Positions 1-8,617 are shown, counted from the first letter of the stretch. The stretch is 55,011 bases of DNA from Gammaproteobacteria bacterium (GCA_021773975.1 JAJFJN010000093.1:1-55011); one strand, 5' to 3'. Program-made: numbers and translations. The notes: generated by a model from the sequence alone, not told the origin.

Positions 1-9
1 CCTACTGCG

Positions 10-105
10 GAAAAGCCATTTCGGCCAGATTTTCCGATCAAATTCGTTAAATATGCCCAATATTCGCCTCATTTGATCAAAAAATCTGACTCAAAATGGC
101 TTTCC
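10..105. repeat. Imperfect long inverted repeat
   Basis: The arm at 10-44, reverse-complemented, matches the arm at 70-105 over about 35 bases with roughly seven mismatches; both read (A/C)ATTTGATC..AAAATCTG..AAATGGCTTT. The arms are separated by about 25 bases, so the RNA could form a long hairpin. No gene is seen to the left inside the window. It may be the terminator of an upstream gene, the end of a repeat element or a REP-like unit. Confidence 0.5.
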
Positions 106-170
106 CTCGCTACGGTTTCTATTCTCGGACAGCCTCCTAGCTGGCGCCAATGAAACCGCCCATAGCTGCT

Positions 171-209
171 GCCACAGCTCAGAAGGGCAATCCATCGGGG
201 AGCTGTGGC
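171..209. repeat. Hairpin-forming inverted repeat
   Basis: GCCACAGCTC at 171-180 is perfectly complementary to GAGCTGTGGC at 200-209, with a 19-base loop. There is no T-run after either arm, so it is not an obvious intrinsic terminator. Apart from this hairpin and the longer repeat at 10-105, the stretch 1-581 contains no gene I can support. Confidence 0.4.
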
Positions 210-581
210 GTGCTTGATGCCAGATACCCTGAAGCCCCTGCGTGCCCAATGGAGGAGTAGAGTGTGGAGGCTACAAAAATCATTGCAGCCAGAATCAAAA
301 TGCTTTCTATATCCATTTGCTATTTTGGGTTGTGAGGTAATTGGTTGTATTAGCCAGAGCTGCATTTTGATGAATGCTGTCTAATTGATAGTAATAGAGG
401 CAGTCTTGAAGGGCCAGGTATGGCATCAAAAATACTCCAGAATAAGATATGTCAATTATTTAAGGTTTCATTGAAGGCGACCGCTATAAACATGAACAGA
501 ATGCTTTGGGATCGCCAATCGGGTAGTTTTGTGGCTGGTTTTTCTAGATATAACAGAAGGTCTAATGGTTCGAGGATTATC

Positions 582-1451
582 ATGAAAACAAAAGTTTATG
601 TATATGCTGTAGCCTTTATTGTGCTCTTTACAGGGATGGTGGCCGATGTTCTTGCAGTTACGGCCAGCGAATATGCAGTGGTTATCAACCTGGCAGGTCG
701 CCAGCGTATGCTCACTCAAAAGATGTCCAAGGAGATGCTGTTGGTGGCAAAGGGTATTGATGTTGATGCCAATAGGAAATCACTTAAAGGCACGGCGGAA
801 CTCTTTGATAGTACCCTTAAGGGGTTGCTTCATGGTGATGCAAGTATGGGCTTGCCCCCTACAGATAGCCCCGTTATTGTAAGGCAGCTGGGCAAGGTGC
901 AGTCGCTTTGGTCTGATTTTTATAGCACGGTGCAGGCTGTTGTTGGCGGTGGTTCGGTGCCTGTAGATAAGGTGGCAAATATTAACCTGCCGCTGTTGAA
1001 AAACATGAATACAGCGGTACGGGTTTATGAAAAAGAGGCCAAAAAGGCCACTGGAAAAAGTGCCGGAGTGGTGATTAACCTGGCAGGCAAACAACGCATG
1101 TTGAGCCAGAAGATGTCCAAAGAGATGCTATTGGTAGCGCTTAACCATCAGGCCAAGGACAATAAGGCCAACCTTCGAGGCACAGCTTCTCTGTTTGATC
1201 GTACTCTTAAAGGTCTGCGTGATGGCGACAAGGACCTGGGTCTGCCTCCTACCAAGAGTGCAGCTATTGCCAAACAGCTGGATAAGGTGGCAGCGATATG
1301 GAGCGAATTTAAGCCAGTGGCAGAAAAAGCGGGTGATGTAAATGTTGCAGAAGTGACGGCTGATGACCTACAGAAGATGGTGAAGCTAAACATGCCGCTC
1401 CTGAAGGAGATGAATGCCGCTGTGAAGATGTATGAGCAGGCAGAGCAATAA
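582..1451 (+). CDS. Secreted protein with two tandem PilJ-type (type IV pili MCP-like) domains
   Basis: The protein has 289 residues if it starts at the ATG at 582, which has a GAGG six bases upstream and gives a clean signal peptide (MKTK, hydrophobic stretch, VLAVTA). The frame is open back to 420, but that extension has no secretion signal at its N-terminus. After the signal come two homologous repeats of about 110 residues. Each opens with VINLAG(R/K)QRML(T/S)QKMSKEMLL and contains LFD.TLKGL..GD..(M/L)GLPPT. This motif defines the N-terminal sensory helix bundle of PilJ and NarX-like receptors (PF13675 type). No transmembrane or signalling domain follows, so it is probably a free periplasmic sensory or ligand-binding protein. 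An intact MCP starts 81 bases downstream on the same strand, which suggests a functional pair (inference). The ligand is unknown. Confidence 0.8.
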   Translation: MKTKVYVYAVAFIVLFTGMVADVLAVTASEYAVVINLAGRQRMLTQKMSKEMLLVAKGIDVDANRKSLKGTAELFDSTLKGLLHGDASMGLPPTDSPVIVRQLGKVQSLWSDFYSTVQAVVGGGSVPVDKVANINLPLLKNMNTAVRVYEKEAKKATGKSAGVVINLAGKQRMLSQKMSKEMLLVALNHQAKDNKANLRGTASLFDRTLKGLRDGDKDLGLPPTKSAAIAKQLDKVAAIWSEFKPVAEKAGDVNVAEVTADDLQKMVKLNMPLLKEMNAAVKMYEQAEQ

Positions 1452-1532
1452 ATCTTATTGCCAAGATTTTGTTCTCGCAGTGCTAAGCCATTAGCATGAT
1501 GTTGGTGGGCTATTAATTTCAGGAGTGCAAGC

Positions 1533-3233
1533 ATGCAGGCAAGTGGATCGATGTTGTTATCTATCAGTAGGCTATTTTCTAATATTCGCCTGAAATACCT
1601 GGTGATAATTAGTCTGGTGGTCTCTATTGGTATAGCCACCTTTATCGGGGTATTTGGTAGCACTCATCTTCAGAATGTGATGCTGGAGCTTAAGTCGATT
1701 GCTGGTCAGTCCGTTAGCATCAGTACCACTCTTGATAAATTGAAGAATGGCGCCCAATCAACGGCAGCGGAGGCTGCCCGCATCAGTGATGAGATGAATA
1801 ATAAGCATGTGAAAATGATGCGCTCCAATGTGTCGGAAATGGAAGTGCTGCAGAAAACCTTTCAGCAGATTGCCACCAACATGAAAACGCTGATTGATAG
1901 TGGAGAAGAGGATGGCATGCTTTTGATGCTGGAGATTGAGGATATCTACGAGAAGGTCTCCAGGGAGTCTCTACCGCGGGTAAAAACTATCGTGGCTGAG
2001 ATAACCCACTCCGCCAAGGAAGGTGAGATTTTGGCTGGGGCGACAGCCAATATGGAGAAGAAGATGCTTCCCTTTGTTGCTATTGCGGAAGAGGCTTTTC
2101 AGGTGTCTGAAAATATCAAGAGCAGGTCCCTGAACTCAGTGCAAGATGCGGAAAAGGATATGGGCGCTATGTCTTTGGTGCTTGTTGTTGGTGTGGTGGT
2201 GATGCTGATGGCGGCTTTAATTACTTATGTGGTTATTGTCAGCCCTTTACGTGAGCTGAGAATGCGCATCAAGGATATTGCAGAAGGGGAAGGAGATCTC
2301 ACCGTGCATCTTGATGACTCAGCAAAGAATGAGTTTGGTGAATTGGCTGGTTCATTCAATTTATTTGTAGGGAAGTTGCGACTCTTAATCAATACGGTGC
2401 AAGGCTCTGCTGTACAGCTGTCACAATCAGCCGAGGATATGTTGCGAATTACCGAAGAGACCAACACAGGTATTATGGAACAGCAGTTTCAGACTGAACA
2501 GGTAGCTACGTCGATTAATGAGATGACCAGCACGGTGGATGAGATATCCCGTAATGCATCAGAGGCTGAGGTAGCAGCCAAGCTGGCAGACGATAATTCT
2601 AAGAGTGGCAATGCAGAAGTGGACCAGACCATGGCGACCATTACTGCGTTGACCGATGAGATTGAGCGAACAGCAGGTTTTATCAGTGAATTTGAGAAGG
2701 ACAGCACCAGTATTGGTGGCGTTCTGGATGTGATTAAAGGGATTGCAGAACAGACCAATCTGCTGGCTCTAAACGCCGCTATTGAGGCAGCGCGAGCTGG
2801 TGAACAGGGACGTGGATTTGCAGTGGTGGCGGATGAGGTGCGTAGTTTGGCTACTCGTACCCAGGAATCCACAGCTGAGATTCAGACCATCATTGAACGA
2901 TTGCAATCAGGTTCAAAGAATGCAGTGAATGCTATGAATGAAGGGCGCAGTCGTAGCCACGCCACAGTGGCTCAGGCGGGTAAAGCCAGAGACTGCCTTG
3001 GCTCGATAACGTCTGCTGTGGCAACCATCAGTAGGCTGAATTCTCATATTGCCTGCGCCACGGTGGAACAGGCGGCCGCTACCTCAGAGATCAATCGCAG
3101 TATAGTTGCGATCAGTGATACGGCCAAGGCAACAGCTGAAGCTGCAACCCACATGTCCAGCAAGGGTGAGGCTGTGGCGCACTTGGCCAGAGAGCTACAG
3201 ACGCAGGCATTGCAGTTTAAGGCGACGGAGTAA
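1533..3233 (+). CDS. Methyl-accepting chemotaxis protein
   Basis: An intact transducer of 566 residues that would relay periplasmic stimuli to CheA/CheW. The N-terminal transmembrane helix is at about 22-42, followed by a helical periplasmic domain. A second transmembrane segment lies at about 212-236, then a HAMP domain (about 237-290, with [11 protein letters not shown]) and a C-terminal cytoplasmic signalling bundle. The conserved hairpin tip is seen at about 403-437 ([20 protein letters not shown], then [12 protein letters not shown]). The start ATG has AGGAG nine bases upstream. No CheB/CheR docking pentapeptide is seen at the C-terminus. The preceding gene encodes a secreted tandem PilJ-domain protein that may act with it. 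A second, broken MCP gene lies at 49179-52764. Confidence 0.93.
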   Translation: MQASGSMLLSISRLFSNIRLKYLVIISLVVSIGIATFIGVFGSTHLQNVMLELKSIAGQSVSISTTLDKLKNGAQSTAAEAARISDEMNNKHVKMMRSNVSEMEVLQKTFQQIATNMKTLIDSGEEDGMLLMLEIEDIYEKVSRESLPRVKTIVAEITHSAKEGEILAGATANMEKKMLPFVAIAEEAFQVSENIKSRSLNSVQDAEKDMGAMSLVLVVGVVVMLMAALITYVVIVSPLRELRMRIKDIAEGEGDLTVHLDDSAKNEFGELAGSFNLFVGKLRLLINTVQGSAVQLSQSAEDMLRITEETNTGIMEQQFQTEQVATSINEMTSTVDEISRNASEAEVAAKLADDNSKSGNAEVDQTMATITALTDEIERTAGFISEFEKDSTSIGGVLDVIKGIAEQTNLLALNAAIEAARAGEQGRGFAVVADEVRSLATRTQESTAEIQTIIERLQSGSKNAVNAMNEGRSRSHATVAQAGKARDCLGSITSAVATISRLNSHIACATVEQAAATSEINRSIVAISDTAKATAEAATHMSSKGEAVAHLARELQTQALQFKATE

Positions 3234-3241
3234 TCTGTTAC

Positions 3242-3445
3242 AAACTCAAGGGCGCAAGGGGCTACGGTGGTATTCCCTGTGGTATTCTCGGCAAAGCAAG
3301 CGGCAAACCACTCCTCTGCCCCATAATCCCAGAAATCGAACCATTGATAAAAGAAGCAATGGTTCTACCCTACAACCTTATGCAATGGCTCCGCCGCCAC
3401 CAAAAATATGTAAATAACTGGGGTCAGATACAAATTAAAACATAA
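3242..3445 (+). pseudogene. Unidentified coding relic ending in a repeat
   Basis: One frame reads like protein from about 3242 to the stop at 3443-3445 (for example GKPLLCPIIPEIEPLIKEAM and LPYNLMQWLRRHQKYV), but it has no start codon. Its last dozen codons are supplied by the GGGGTCAGATACAAAT repeat. This suggests the 3' end of an older gene interrupted by the repeat. I do not recognise the family. Confidence 0.3.
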
Positions 3446-3487
3446 TTTGTATCTGACCCCAGTTATTTGTATCTGACCCCAGTTATT
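3416..3487. repeat. GGGGTCAGATACAAAT inverted and direct repeat
   Basis: AAATAACTGGGGTCAGATAC and its perfect complement face each other across an A/T-rich spacer (first arm about 3413-3438, second about 3446-3470). The unit GTATCTGACCCCAGTTATTT is then repeated directly once more, ending at about 3487. I recall this ACTGGGGTCAGATACAAATT sequence as recurring in gammaproteobacterial genomes, but cannot verify its family here. It sits between two coding relics and is likely a REP- or MITE-like insertion. Confidence 0.65.
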
Positions 3488-3502
3488 TCTGGCGTTGCAT
3501 GA

Positions 3503-3934
3503 TTTGCGAAAAACGGCCAGAACCAATTTCTCACCCCTAACAGAACCCCATATAGCAGAAGCAAGGGCTTCTTCGACAAAGTAACGGGAAAAGAAAAACA
3601 CCTCCGCCTGATAAACCAGAAAGAGGTCAATAAAACAAGGAAGCAACAATCCGAAAGCCGCCAAAAAAGCATCTTCCGTCATAATATGGAGTGTTCCCAA
3701 CTCCAAAAGCAAATCATGCAGATAAGAAAGCAGCAGCAAGAAGAAAGAAAACAACTAGCCCTCCGCATCCACCAGATGCGTGGTTTAAATCAGATTCAGG
3801 AAAGAGATGGTCTCACCAGAGATTTTAACAATGCCACATTGGACAGGTCTGATCATTCTAATAATCGAACAAGAAAACACGCCAGAGAGTTTGATCAGGC
3901 ATCAAGAGCACGTCAGCGTCGATTCGATAGATAA
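3503..3934 (+). pseudogene. 5'-truncated gene remnant, possibly relaxase C-terminus
   Basis: The frame is open from 3503 to the stop at 3932-3934, with no plausible start before an internal ATG at 3686. The reading is rich in K, Q, R and E and contains a coiled-coil-like stretch (SQLQKQIMQIRKQQQEERKQ) followed by a very basic tail (RARQRRFDR). Charged helical tails of this kind are common at the C-termini of plasmid relaxases or mobilisation proteins, but this is resemblance only. The upstream part seems to have been lost at the GGGGTCAGATACAAAT repeat, which ends 15 bases before the open frame. It borders the restriction-modification island and may be debris from the mobile element that carried it. 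Confidence 0.4.
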
Positions 3935-3968
3935 CTGTGCATCATTGAGATTGATGCAATAAAAACAC

Positions 3969-3998
3969 TTGACAGCTTGGGTTTTCCGACTCATTGTT
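3969..3998 (+). promoter_or_regulatory. Possible promoter for the hsd operon
   Basis: A perfect -35 hexamer TTGACA lies at 3969-3974. The -10 region 17-18 bases later (CATTGT at 3992 or ATTGTT at 3993) is weak. It is the best candidate upstream of the first hsd gene, which starts at 4027 without a clear Shine-Dalgarno sequence. Confidence 0.35.
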
Positions 3999-4026
3999 AC
4001 GTTATTGGCAATGATGCAGAAAAAAC

Positions 4027-4629
4027 ATGATTGGTTTAAGTAGTATAGCGAGCATATCAGCAGGGCACTCTTTTCGTGGCAAGATCACTGAAAAGCAAGG
4101 CTCTGGCATATATGCAATTCAGATGAAGGATATCTCTGAAGAGAGAGGCCTTAACCGTGAATCGGTTATCGAGACATCACTCTCCAGCAAGCGTGAGCCA
4201 GATTGGCTTCGTGCAGGGGATATTCTATTTGTTGGCCGTGGCTATCGTATTTTTGCAACTGTATATGATGGCGCTTTCAAACACTCGGTTGCTTCCCCTC
4301 ATTTTTTCGTAATCCGTATTCAATCAGACCAGGCCACGCCTGAATTTGTTGCTTGGCAGCTGAATCAGCTCCCAGCACAGCGTTATTTTGATAGAGAGGC
4401 CGAAGGCTCGGTTGCTAAAAGCATCAAGCGGTCTGCCCTCGAAAGAGCCTCGCTATCACTGCCCTCTCTAAAAGAACAGGAAACAATCCTAAACCTGCAT
4501 AAAAGCCTATATGAACAAAAACTAATCTACCGCGAATTGATAAAAAATGCGGATAAGACCATGAAAAACATTGCACTCAACCTAGAACATGATTTTATTA
4601 GTCATGAAGTTAAGGAAGGACAACACTAA
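4027..4629 (+). CDS. Type I restriction-modification specificity subunit, single-TRD form
   Basis: The product has 200 residues, about half the length of a classical HsdS. It shows one target-recognition domain (SIASISAGHSFRGK, YAIQMKDISEE, DWLRAGDILFVGRGYR) followed by one conserved helical region (SLPSLKEQETILNLHKSLYEQ). Such proteins pair with HsdM to read one half-site; two copies or a second subunit are needed for a bipartite site. It ends one base before the start of hsdM, so the two are co-translated. It does not resemble the two-TRD HsdS at 7251 closely, and lacks the MQQLLTGK(K/R)R motif found twice in that protein. It may be a natural short form, not a fragment, because its start and end both look complete. 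The start ATG has a poor ribosome-binding site. Confidence 0.8.
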   Translation: MIGLSSIASISAGHSFRGKITEKQGSGIYAIQMKDISEERGLNRESVIETSLSSKREPDWLRAGDILFVGRGYRIFATVYDGAFKHSVASPHFFVIRIQSDQATPEFVAWQLNQLPAQRYFDREAEGSVAKSIKRSALERASLSLPSLKEQETILNLHKSLYEQKLIYRELIKNADKTMKNIALNLEHDFISHEVKEGQH

Positions 4630-6204
4630 ATGAACACACCAATAAACCAAGATGCCATCAACAAAGCCCTCTGGGCAGCATGTGATACCTTCCGTGGAAC
4701 GGTGAGTGCCGATACCTACAAAGATTTTATTTTGACTATGCTGTTCCTGAAATACATCTCTGATGTCTGGCAGGATCACTATGATGGATATAAAGATGAG
4801 TATGGAGATGAGCCAGAGCTGATTGCAGAGATGATGAAAAATGAACGCTTTGTTCTCCCTGAAGCTTCAAGTTTCTATACCCTATATGACAAGCGTCATG
4901 AGGCTGGTAATGGTGAACGTATAGACCAAGCCCTTCACGCATTGGAAGAGGCCAACGGAACCAAACTTCGTGATGCCTCAAAATCAGTCTTTCAGGATAT
5001 CAGCTTCAACACAGACAAATTGGGTGAAGAGAAGCAGAAAAACACTATCCTCCGTCATTTGCTGGAAGACTTTGCAAAACCAGAACTGAATCTCCGCCCC
5101 AGTCGTGTCGGCACACTCGATATCATCGGCAATGCCTATGAATATCTAATCAAGCACTTCGCCGCAGGTGGTGGACAAAAGGCAGGGGAATTTTACACCC
5201 CGCCAGAAGTTTCAGACCTGATTGCAGAGCTTTTAGACCCACAAGAGGGAGACACTATCTCTGATCCTGCTTGTGGTTCAGGCTCCTTGCTTATGAAATG
5301 TGGCCGCAAGATTAAAGATAACTTTAATAGCAAAAAATATGCACTCTATGGGCAAGAGGCCATCGGTTCCATTTGGTCACTAGCAAAAATGAATATGTTT
5401 CTGCACGGGGAAGATAATCATAAAATCGAATGGGGCGATACCATCCGTAACCCCAAGCTCCTAGATAAGAATGGCGGCTTGATGCATTTTGACATCGTTA
5501 CCGCCAACCCTCCATTTAGCTTGGATAAGTGGGGGCATGATGAAGCAGATCATGACAAGTTTGGTCGCTTCCGCCGTGGCATTCCACCAAGGACAAAAGG
5601 TGACTACGCCTTCATCTCACATATGATAGAAACCCTGAAACCCACAACAGGGCGTATGGGCGTTGTTGTGCCGCATGGTGTTTTGTTCCGAGGCAGTTCG
5701 GAAGGAAGAATCAGAAAGCAACTTATCGAAGAAAATCTACTTGATACGGTGATTGGCCTACCTGAAAAGCTTTTTTATGGCACAGGCATTCCAGCGGCAA
5801 TCCTGATCTTTAAAAAGAATAAGGCCGAACAATGTGCGACCGCCAAGGATGGCGGAAGTGACGGAATTGCAGGAGCAAATTCCGTCCTGTTCATAGATGC
5901 CAGTCGTGAATGCAAGGCGGGTAAAAATCAAAATATCCTAACCACTGAAAACATCAACAAGATTGTCGAAACCTACAAGGCAAGAGAGAGCGTTGATAAA
6001 TATGCCTATCTTGCCAATCTGGATGAAATCAAAGAGAACGACTTCAACCTCAATATCCCAAGATATGTAGATACATTTGAAGAGGAAGAAGAGATAGACC
6101 TGATGGCCGTGCGTAAAGAGCGTGAAGAGCTAAAGGCACAACTGGTCAATCTGGAAACTGAAATGGATGGCTATCTAAAGGAGCTTGGCTATGAGCAAGG
6201 ATAG
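4630..6204 (+). CDS. hsdM: Type I restriction-modification DNA methyltransferase subunit
   Basis: This 524-residue N6-adenine methyltransferase subunit would modify host DNA as an HsdM2S complex and form part of the HsdR2M2S restriction complex. An N-terminal helical domain (LWAACDTFRGTVSADTYKDF) precedes the catalytic domain. SAM-binding motif I is DPACGSGS at about 212-219, preceded by GEFYTP; motif IV is NPPF at 293-296. The C-terminus is a charged coiled coil (KEREELKAQLVNLETEMDG) typical of the HsdS contact region. The length is normal for the family. It directly abuts the single-TRD hsdS upstream and overlaps the rhuM gene downstream by 14 bases. Confidence 0.95.
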   Translation: MNTPINQDAINKALWAACDTFRGTVSADTYKDFILTMLFLKYISDVWQDHYDGYKDEYGDEPELIAEMMKNERFVLPEASSFYTLYDKRHEAGNGERIDQALHALEEANGTKLRDASKSVFQDISFNTDKLGEEKQKNTILRHLLEDFAKPELNLRPSRVGTLDIIGNAYEYLIKHFAAGGGQKAGEFYTPPEVSDLIAELLDPQEGDTISDPACGSGSLLMKCGRKIKDNFNSKKYALYGQEAIGSIWSLAKMNMFLHGEDNHKIEWGDTIRNPKLLDKNGGLMHFDIVTANPPFSLDKWGHDEADHDKFGRFRRGIPPRTKGDYAFISHMIETLKPTTGRMGVVVPHGVLFRGSSEGRIRKQLIEENLLDTVIGLPEKLFYGTGIPAAILIFKKNKAEQCATAKDGGSDGIAGANSVLFIDASRECKAGKNQNILTTENINKIVETYKARESVDKYAYLANLDEIKENDFNLNIPRYVDTFEEEEEIDLMAVRKEREELKAQLVNLETEMDGYLKELGYEQG

Positions 6205-7267
6205 TTCCAAAGGTAAATATCCCTCATTAAGCATTCAGGATGAGGTAACAGACTTCCTGCTCTACACCGCCCCAAGTAGCAAGGTCAAAGTTGAGGTTTT
6301 GCTCAACAATGAGACATTGTGGCTAACGCAGAAGCGTATGGCAGAGCTGTTTGATGTGGGTGTGCCTGCTGTATCAAAGCATCTGGAGAACATTTACTCA
6401 GATGGTGAACTAGAGCGGACAGCAACTATTTCCATTTTGGAAACAGTTCAAAAAGAGGGCAGCCGCAATGTGACCCGTAAAATCGAATATTACAACCTAG
6501 ATGCCGTAATATCCGTGGGCTATCGTGTCAACTCTGCACAGGCGACCCAGTTCCGTATCTGGGCAACCCAGCTGATAAAAGAGTACATCGTCAAAGGCTT
6601 TGCGATGGATGATGAGCGTCTGAAAAATGGACGCTATTTTGGCAAGGACTACTTCAAAGAGCTGCTGGAGCGTATTCGCTCCATCCGTGCCAGTGAGCGG
6701 CGAATCTACCAGCAAATCACCGATATTTTTGCCGAATGCAGCATCGACTACGACCCAAGATCAGAAGCAACACGCCAATTTTATGCCCATGTGCAGGATA
6801 AATTTCACTACGCTATAACAGGGCAAACAGCCTCAGAGATCATCTATAACCATGCTGATGCTGGCAAGCCACTAATGGGTATCAAAGCATACAAAAACGC
6901 CCCTGATGGCCGCATCCTCAAATCTGATGCAAAAATCGGAAAAAACTATCTGCAAGAAGATGAGATCAAAAAACTGGAACGAGCTGTATCCAGCTTCTTT
7001 GACTATATCGAAGGGATTGTAGAGCGTAGAACCAGCTTCACAATGGAGCGCTTTGCTGAGAGTGTAAATAAATTTCTAGAATTCAATGAATACAAGATAT
7101 TAGAAGGCTACGGAAAAATCTCCCGCAAACAGGCAGAACAGAAAGCTCTGTCAGAATATGAGAAGTTCAACAAAACCCAGAAAATAGAATCCGACTTCGA
7201 CAAAAAAACAAAAGCCTTTTTGAAAGAACAGAAGAATAAGGGAGAGGCTGATGAAAACTATTCCTAA
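6191..7267 (+). CDS. rhuM: RhuM family protein
   Basis: A 358-residue protein with the RhuM signature: LLNNETLWLTQKRMAELFDV followed by SKHLENIYSDGEL, RKIEYYNLDAVISVGYRVNS and FRIWATQLIKEYI. The family is named after a Salmonella pathogenicity-island gene, but its biochemical function is unknown. It is repeatedly found inside type I restriction-modification operons. The ATG at 6191 is chosen over an in-frame TTG at 6185 because AAAGGAG ends seven bases before it. It overlaps the 3' end of hsdM by 14 bases and the start of the second hsdS by 17 bases, so all three are translationally coupled. The N-terminal segment looks like a DNA-binding helix-turn-helix, which suggests a regulatory or anti-invader role (inference). 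Confidence 0.85.
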   Translation: MSKDSSKGKYPSLSIQDEVTDFLLYTAPSSKVKVEVLLNNETLWLTQKRMAELFDVGVPAVSKHLENIYSDGELERTATISILETVQKEGSRNVTRKIEYYNLDAVISVGYRVNSAQATQFRIWATQLIKEYIVKGFAMDDERLKNGRYFGKDYFKELLERIRSIRASERRIYQQITDIFAECSIDYDPRSEATRQFYAHVQDKFHYAITGQTASEIIYNHADAGKPLMGIKAYKNAPDGRILKSDAKIGKNYLQEDEIKKLERAVSSFFDYIEGIVERRTSFTMERFAESVNKFLEFNEYKILEGYGKISRKQAEQKALSEYEKFNKTQKIESDFDKKTKAFLKEQKNKGEADENYS

Positions 7268-8456
7268 TGATTGGAATGTCTATAAAATATCAGAGTGTCT
7301 TGAAAAGGTGGTTGACTCTGTTTCTCCAGAGCCAGACAAGCTATATCGAGAAATAGGAATTAGATCACATGCTAAGGGTATATTTCATAAACCCCCTGTA
7401 ACAGGTAAGTCACTTGGTAATAAGCGTGTTTTTAATATTCACTCTAATTGTTTTGTAGTTAATATTGTTTTTGCTTGGGAACAAGCAATTGCACAAACGT
7501 CTGAAGCGGAACTTGGGATGATTGCTTCTCATCGTTTTCCTATGTTTAAGTCAAAAGAAAATAGATGTGATATTGATTATATAACTTATTTTTTTAAAAC
7601 CCTCCGAGGTAAATACCTTCTCGGACTGGCCTCTCCAGGCGGTGCAGGCCGAAATAAAACGTTAGGGCAAGGTGAGTTTTCTAAGCTTGAGCTTCCTCTT
7701 CCACCTACAAAAGAACAAAAGAAAATCGCCAAAATTCTATCAACATGGGATCAGGCGATTGAGATAACGGAAAAGCTACTGAACAACAGCCAGCAACAAA
7801 AAAAATCCCTCATGCAGCAACTCCTCACTGGCAAAAAACGCCTTTTGGGGTTCAGTGGTGAGTGGAATAAAAAAGCCCTTTCTAAGATTGCTGATATTGT
7901 GATGGGCTCATCACCTAAATCAGAGAGTTATAATAAACAAAAAAAAGGTCTGCCCTTGTTACAGGGGAATGCAGATATAAAAAATAGATTGTCTACACCA
8001 AGAGTCTATACGTCTCAAATAACAAAAGAGTGCTTAGAAGGGGATACCTTACTAAGTGTAAGAGCACCTGTTGGAGAGGTTTCTCATTCAGTTCATCATG
8101 CATGCATTGGTCGTGGAATTGCAGCAATAAGAGCTAAAGAAGGTATGTCACAAGAGTATCTTTATCAATGGCTACTGCATTTTGAGCCAAAGTGGCTGAG
8201 ACTGTCACAGGGGAGTACATTTGAGGCTGTAAATGGTAACGACATTAAAACACTGCATATTGATATTCCTCAAAAGGAGGAGCAGCAAAAGATAGCCTCA
8301 GTCCTTTCCACTGCTGACCACGAAATTGAAACCCTACAACAAAAACTCAACCACCTAAAACAAGAAAAAAAGGCACTCATGCAACAACTCCTCACAGGCA
8401 AACGCCGTGTGAAGATTGAGGGCAACAGCCCTCAAAGAGAGGTTGTTCATGCCTAA
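7251..8456 (+). CDS. hsdS: Type I restriction-modification specificity subunit, two-TRD form
   Basis: A 401-residue subunit with the classical layout: TRD1 (about 1-150), a first conserved helical region, TRD2 (about 200-350) and a second conserved helical region. The two conserved regions are near-duplicates: KEQKKIAKILSTWDQAIE with QKKSLMQQLLTGKKR, and EEQQKIASVLSTADHEIE with EKKALMQQLLTGKRR. Each TRD would recognise one half of a bipartite DNA target. The TRD sequences are unlike each other, so an asymmetric site is expected; it cannot be predicted by eye. The start overlaps the end of rhuM. This is the second specificity gene around a single hsdM. Confidence 0.93.
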   Translation: MKTIPNDWNVYKISECLEKVVDSVSPEPDKLYREIGIRSHAKGIFHKPPVTGKSLGNKRVFNIHSNCFVVNIVFAWEQAIAQTSEAELGMIASHRFPMFKSKENRCDIDYITYFFKTLRGKYLLGLASPGGAGRNKTLGQGEFSKLELPLPPTKEQKKIAKILSTWDQAIEITEKLLNNSQQQKKSLMQQLLTGKKRLLGFSGEWNKKALSKIADIVMGSSPKSESYNKQKKGLPLLQGNADIKNRLSTPRVYTSQITKECLEGDTLLSVRAPVGEVSHSVHHACIGRGIAAIRAKEGMSQEYLYQWLLHFEPKWLRLSQGSTFEAVNGNDIKTLHIDIPQKEEQQKIASVLSTADHEIETLQQKLNHLKQEKKALMQQLLTGKRRVKIEGNSPQREVVHA

Positions 8457-8508
8457 TATAATAAGTATTAATAAAAACAATCATATACGCACTGCGTACA
8501 CTTTTTTC

Positions 8509-8538
8509 TTGAATTATCCTACAATTTGTCGCTATACT
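8509..8538 (+). promoter_or_regulatory. Promoter upstream of the abi leader RNA
   Basis: TTGAAT at 8509-8514 and TATACT at 8533-8538 are separated by 18 bases, a good sigma-70 arrangement. Transcription would start near 8545, just before the hairpin RNA at 8550-8594. Confidence 0.6.
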
Positions 8539-8544
8539 GAATAC

Positions 8545-8594
8545 AACATAGCTGCCACGCCTCTTAACAATGCGCAACCTTGGCGGCTTTTTTT
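8545..8594 (+). ncRNA. Candidate short leader RNA upstream of the abi gene
   Basis: Between the promoter at 8509-8538 and the abi start codon at 8618 lies a stem with arms AGCTGCCA (8550-8557) and TGGCGGCT (8581-8588), closed with one G-U pair. It is followed immediately by a run of seven T at 8588-8594, which has the shape of an intrinsic terminator. Most transcripts should therefore end as a 45-50 nt RNA, with abi expressed by read-through. From memory, AbiF-type genes of the Abi_2 superfamily are associated with a conserved RNA, the abiF RNA motif; identity with that motif is inference. It could instead be the terminator of the hsd operon. Confidence 0.5.
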
Positions 8595-8617
8595 ATGCCC
8601 GAATTCTGGAGGTCTCT

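Noticed and set aside
69-365. 98-codon minus-strand ORF at the left edge
   Set aside because: No ribosome-binding site, no recognisable protein features, and it crosses the inverted repeats.
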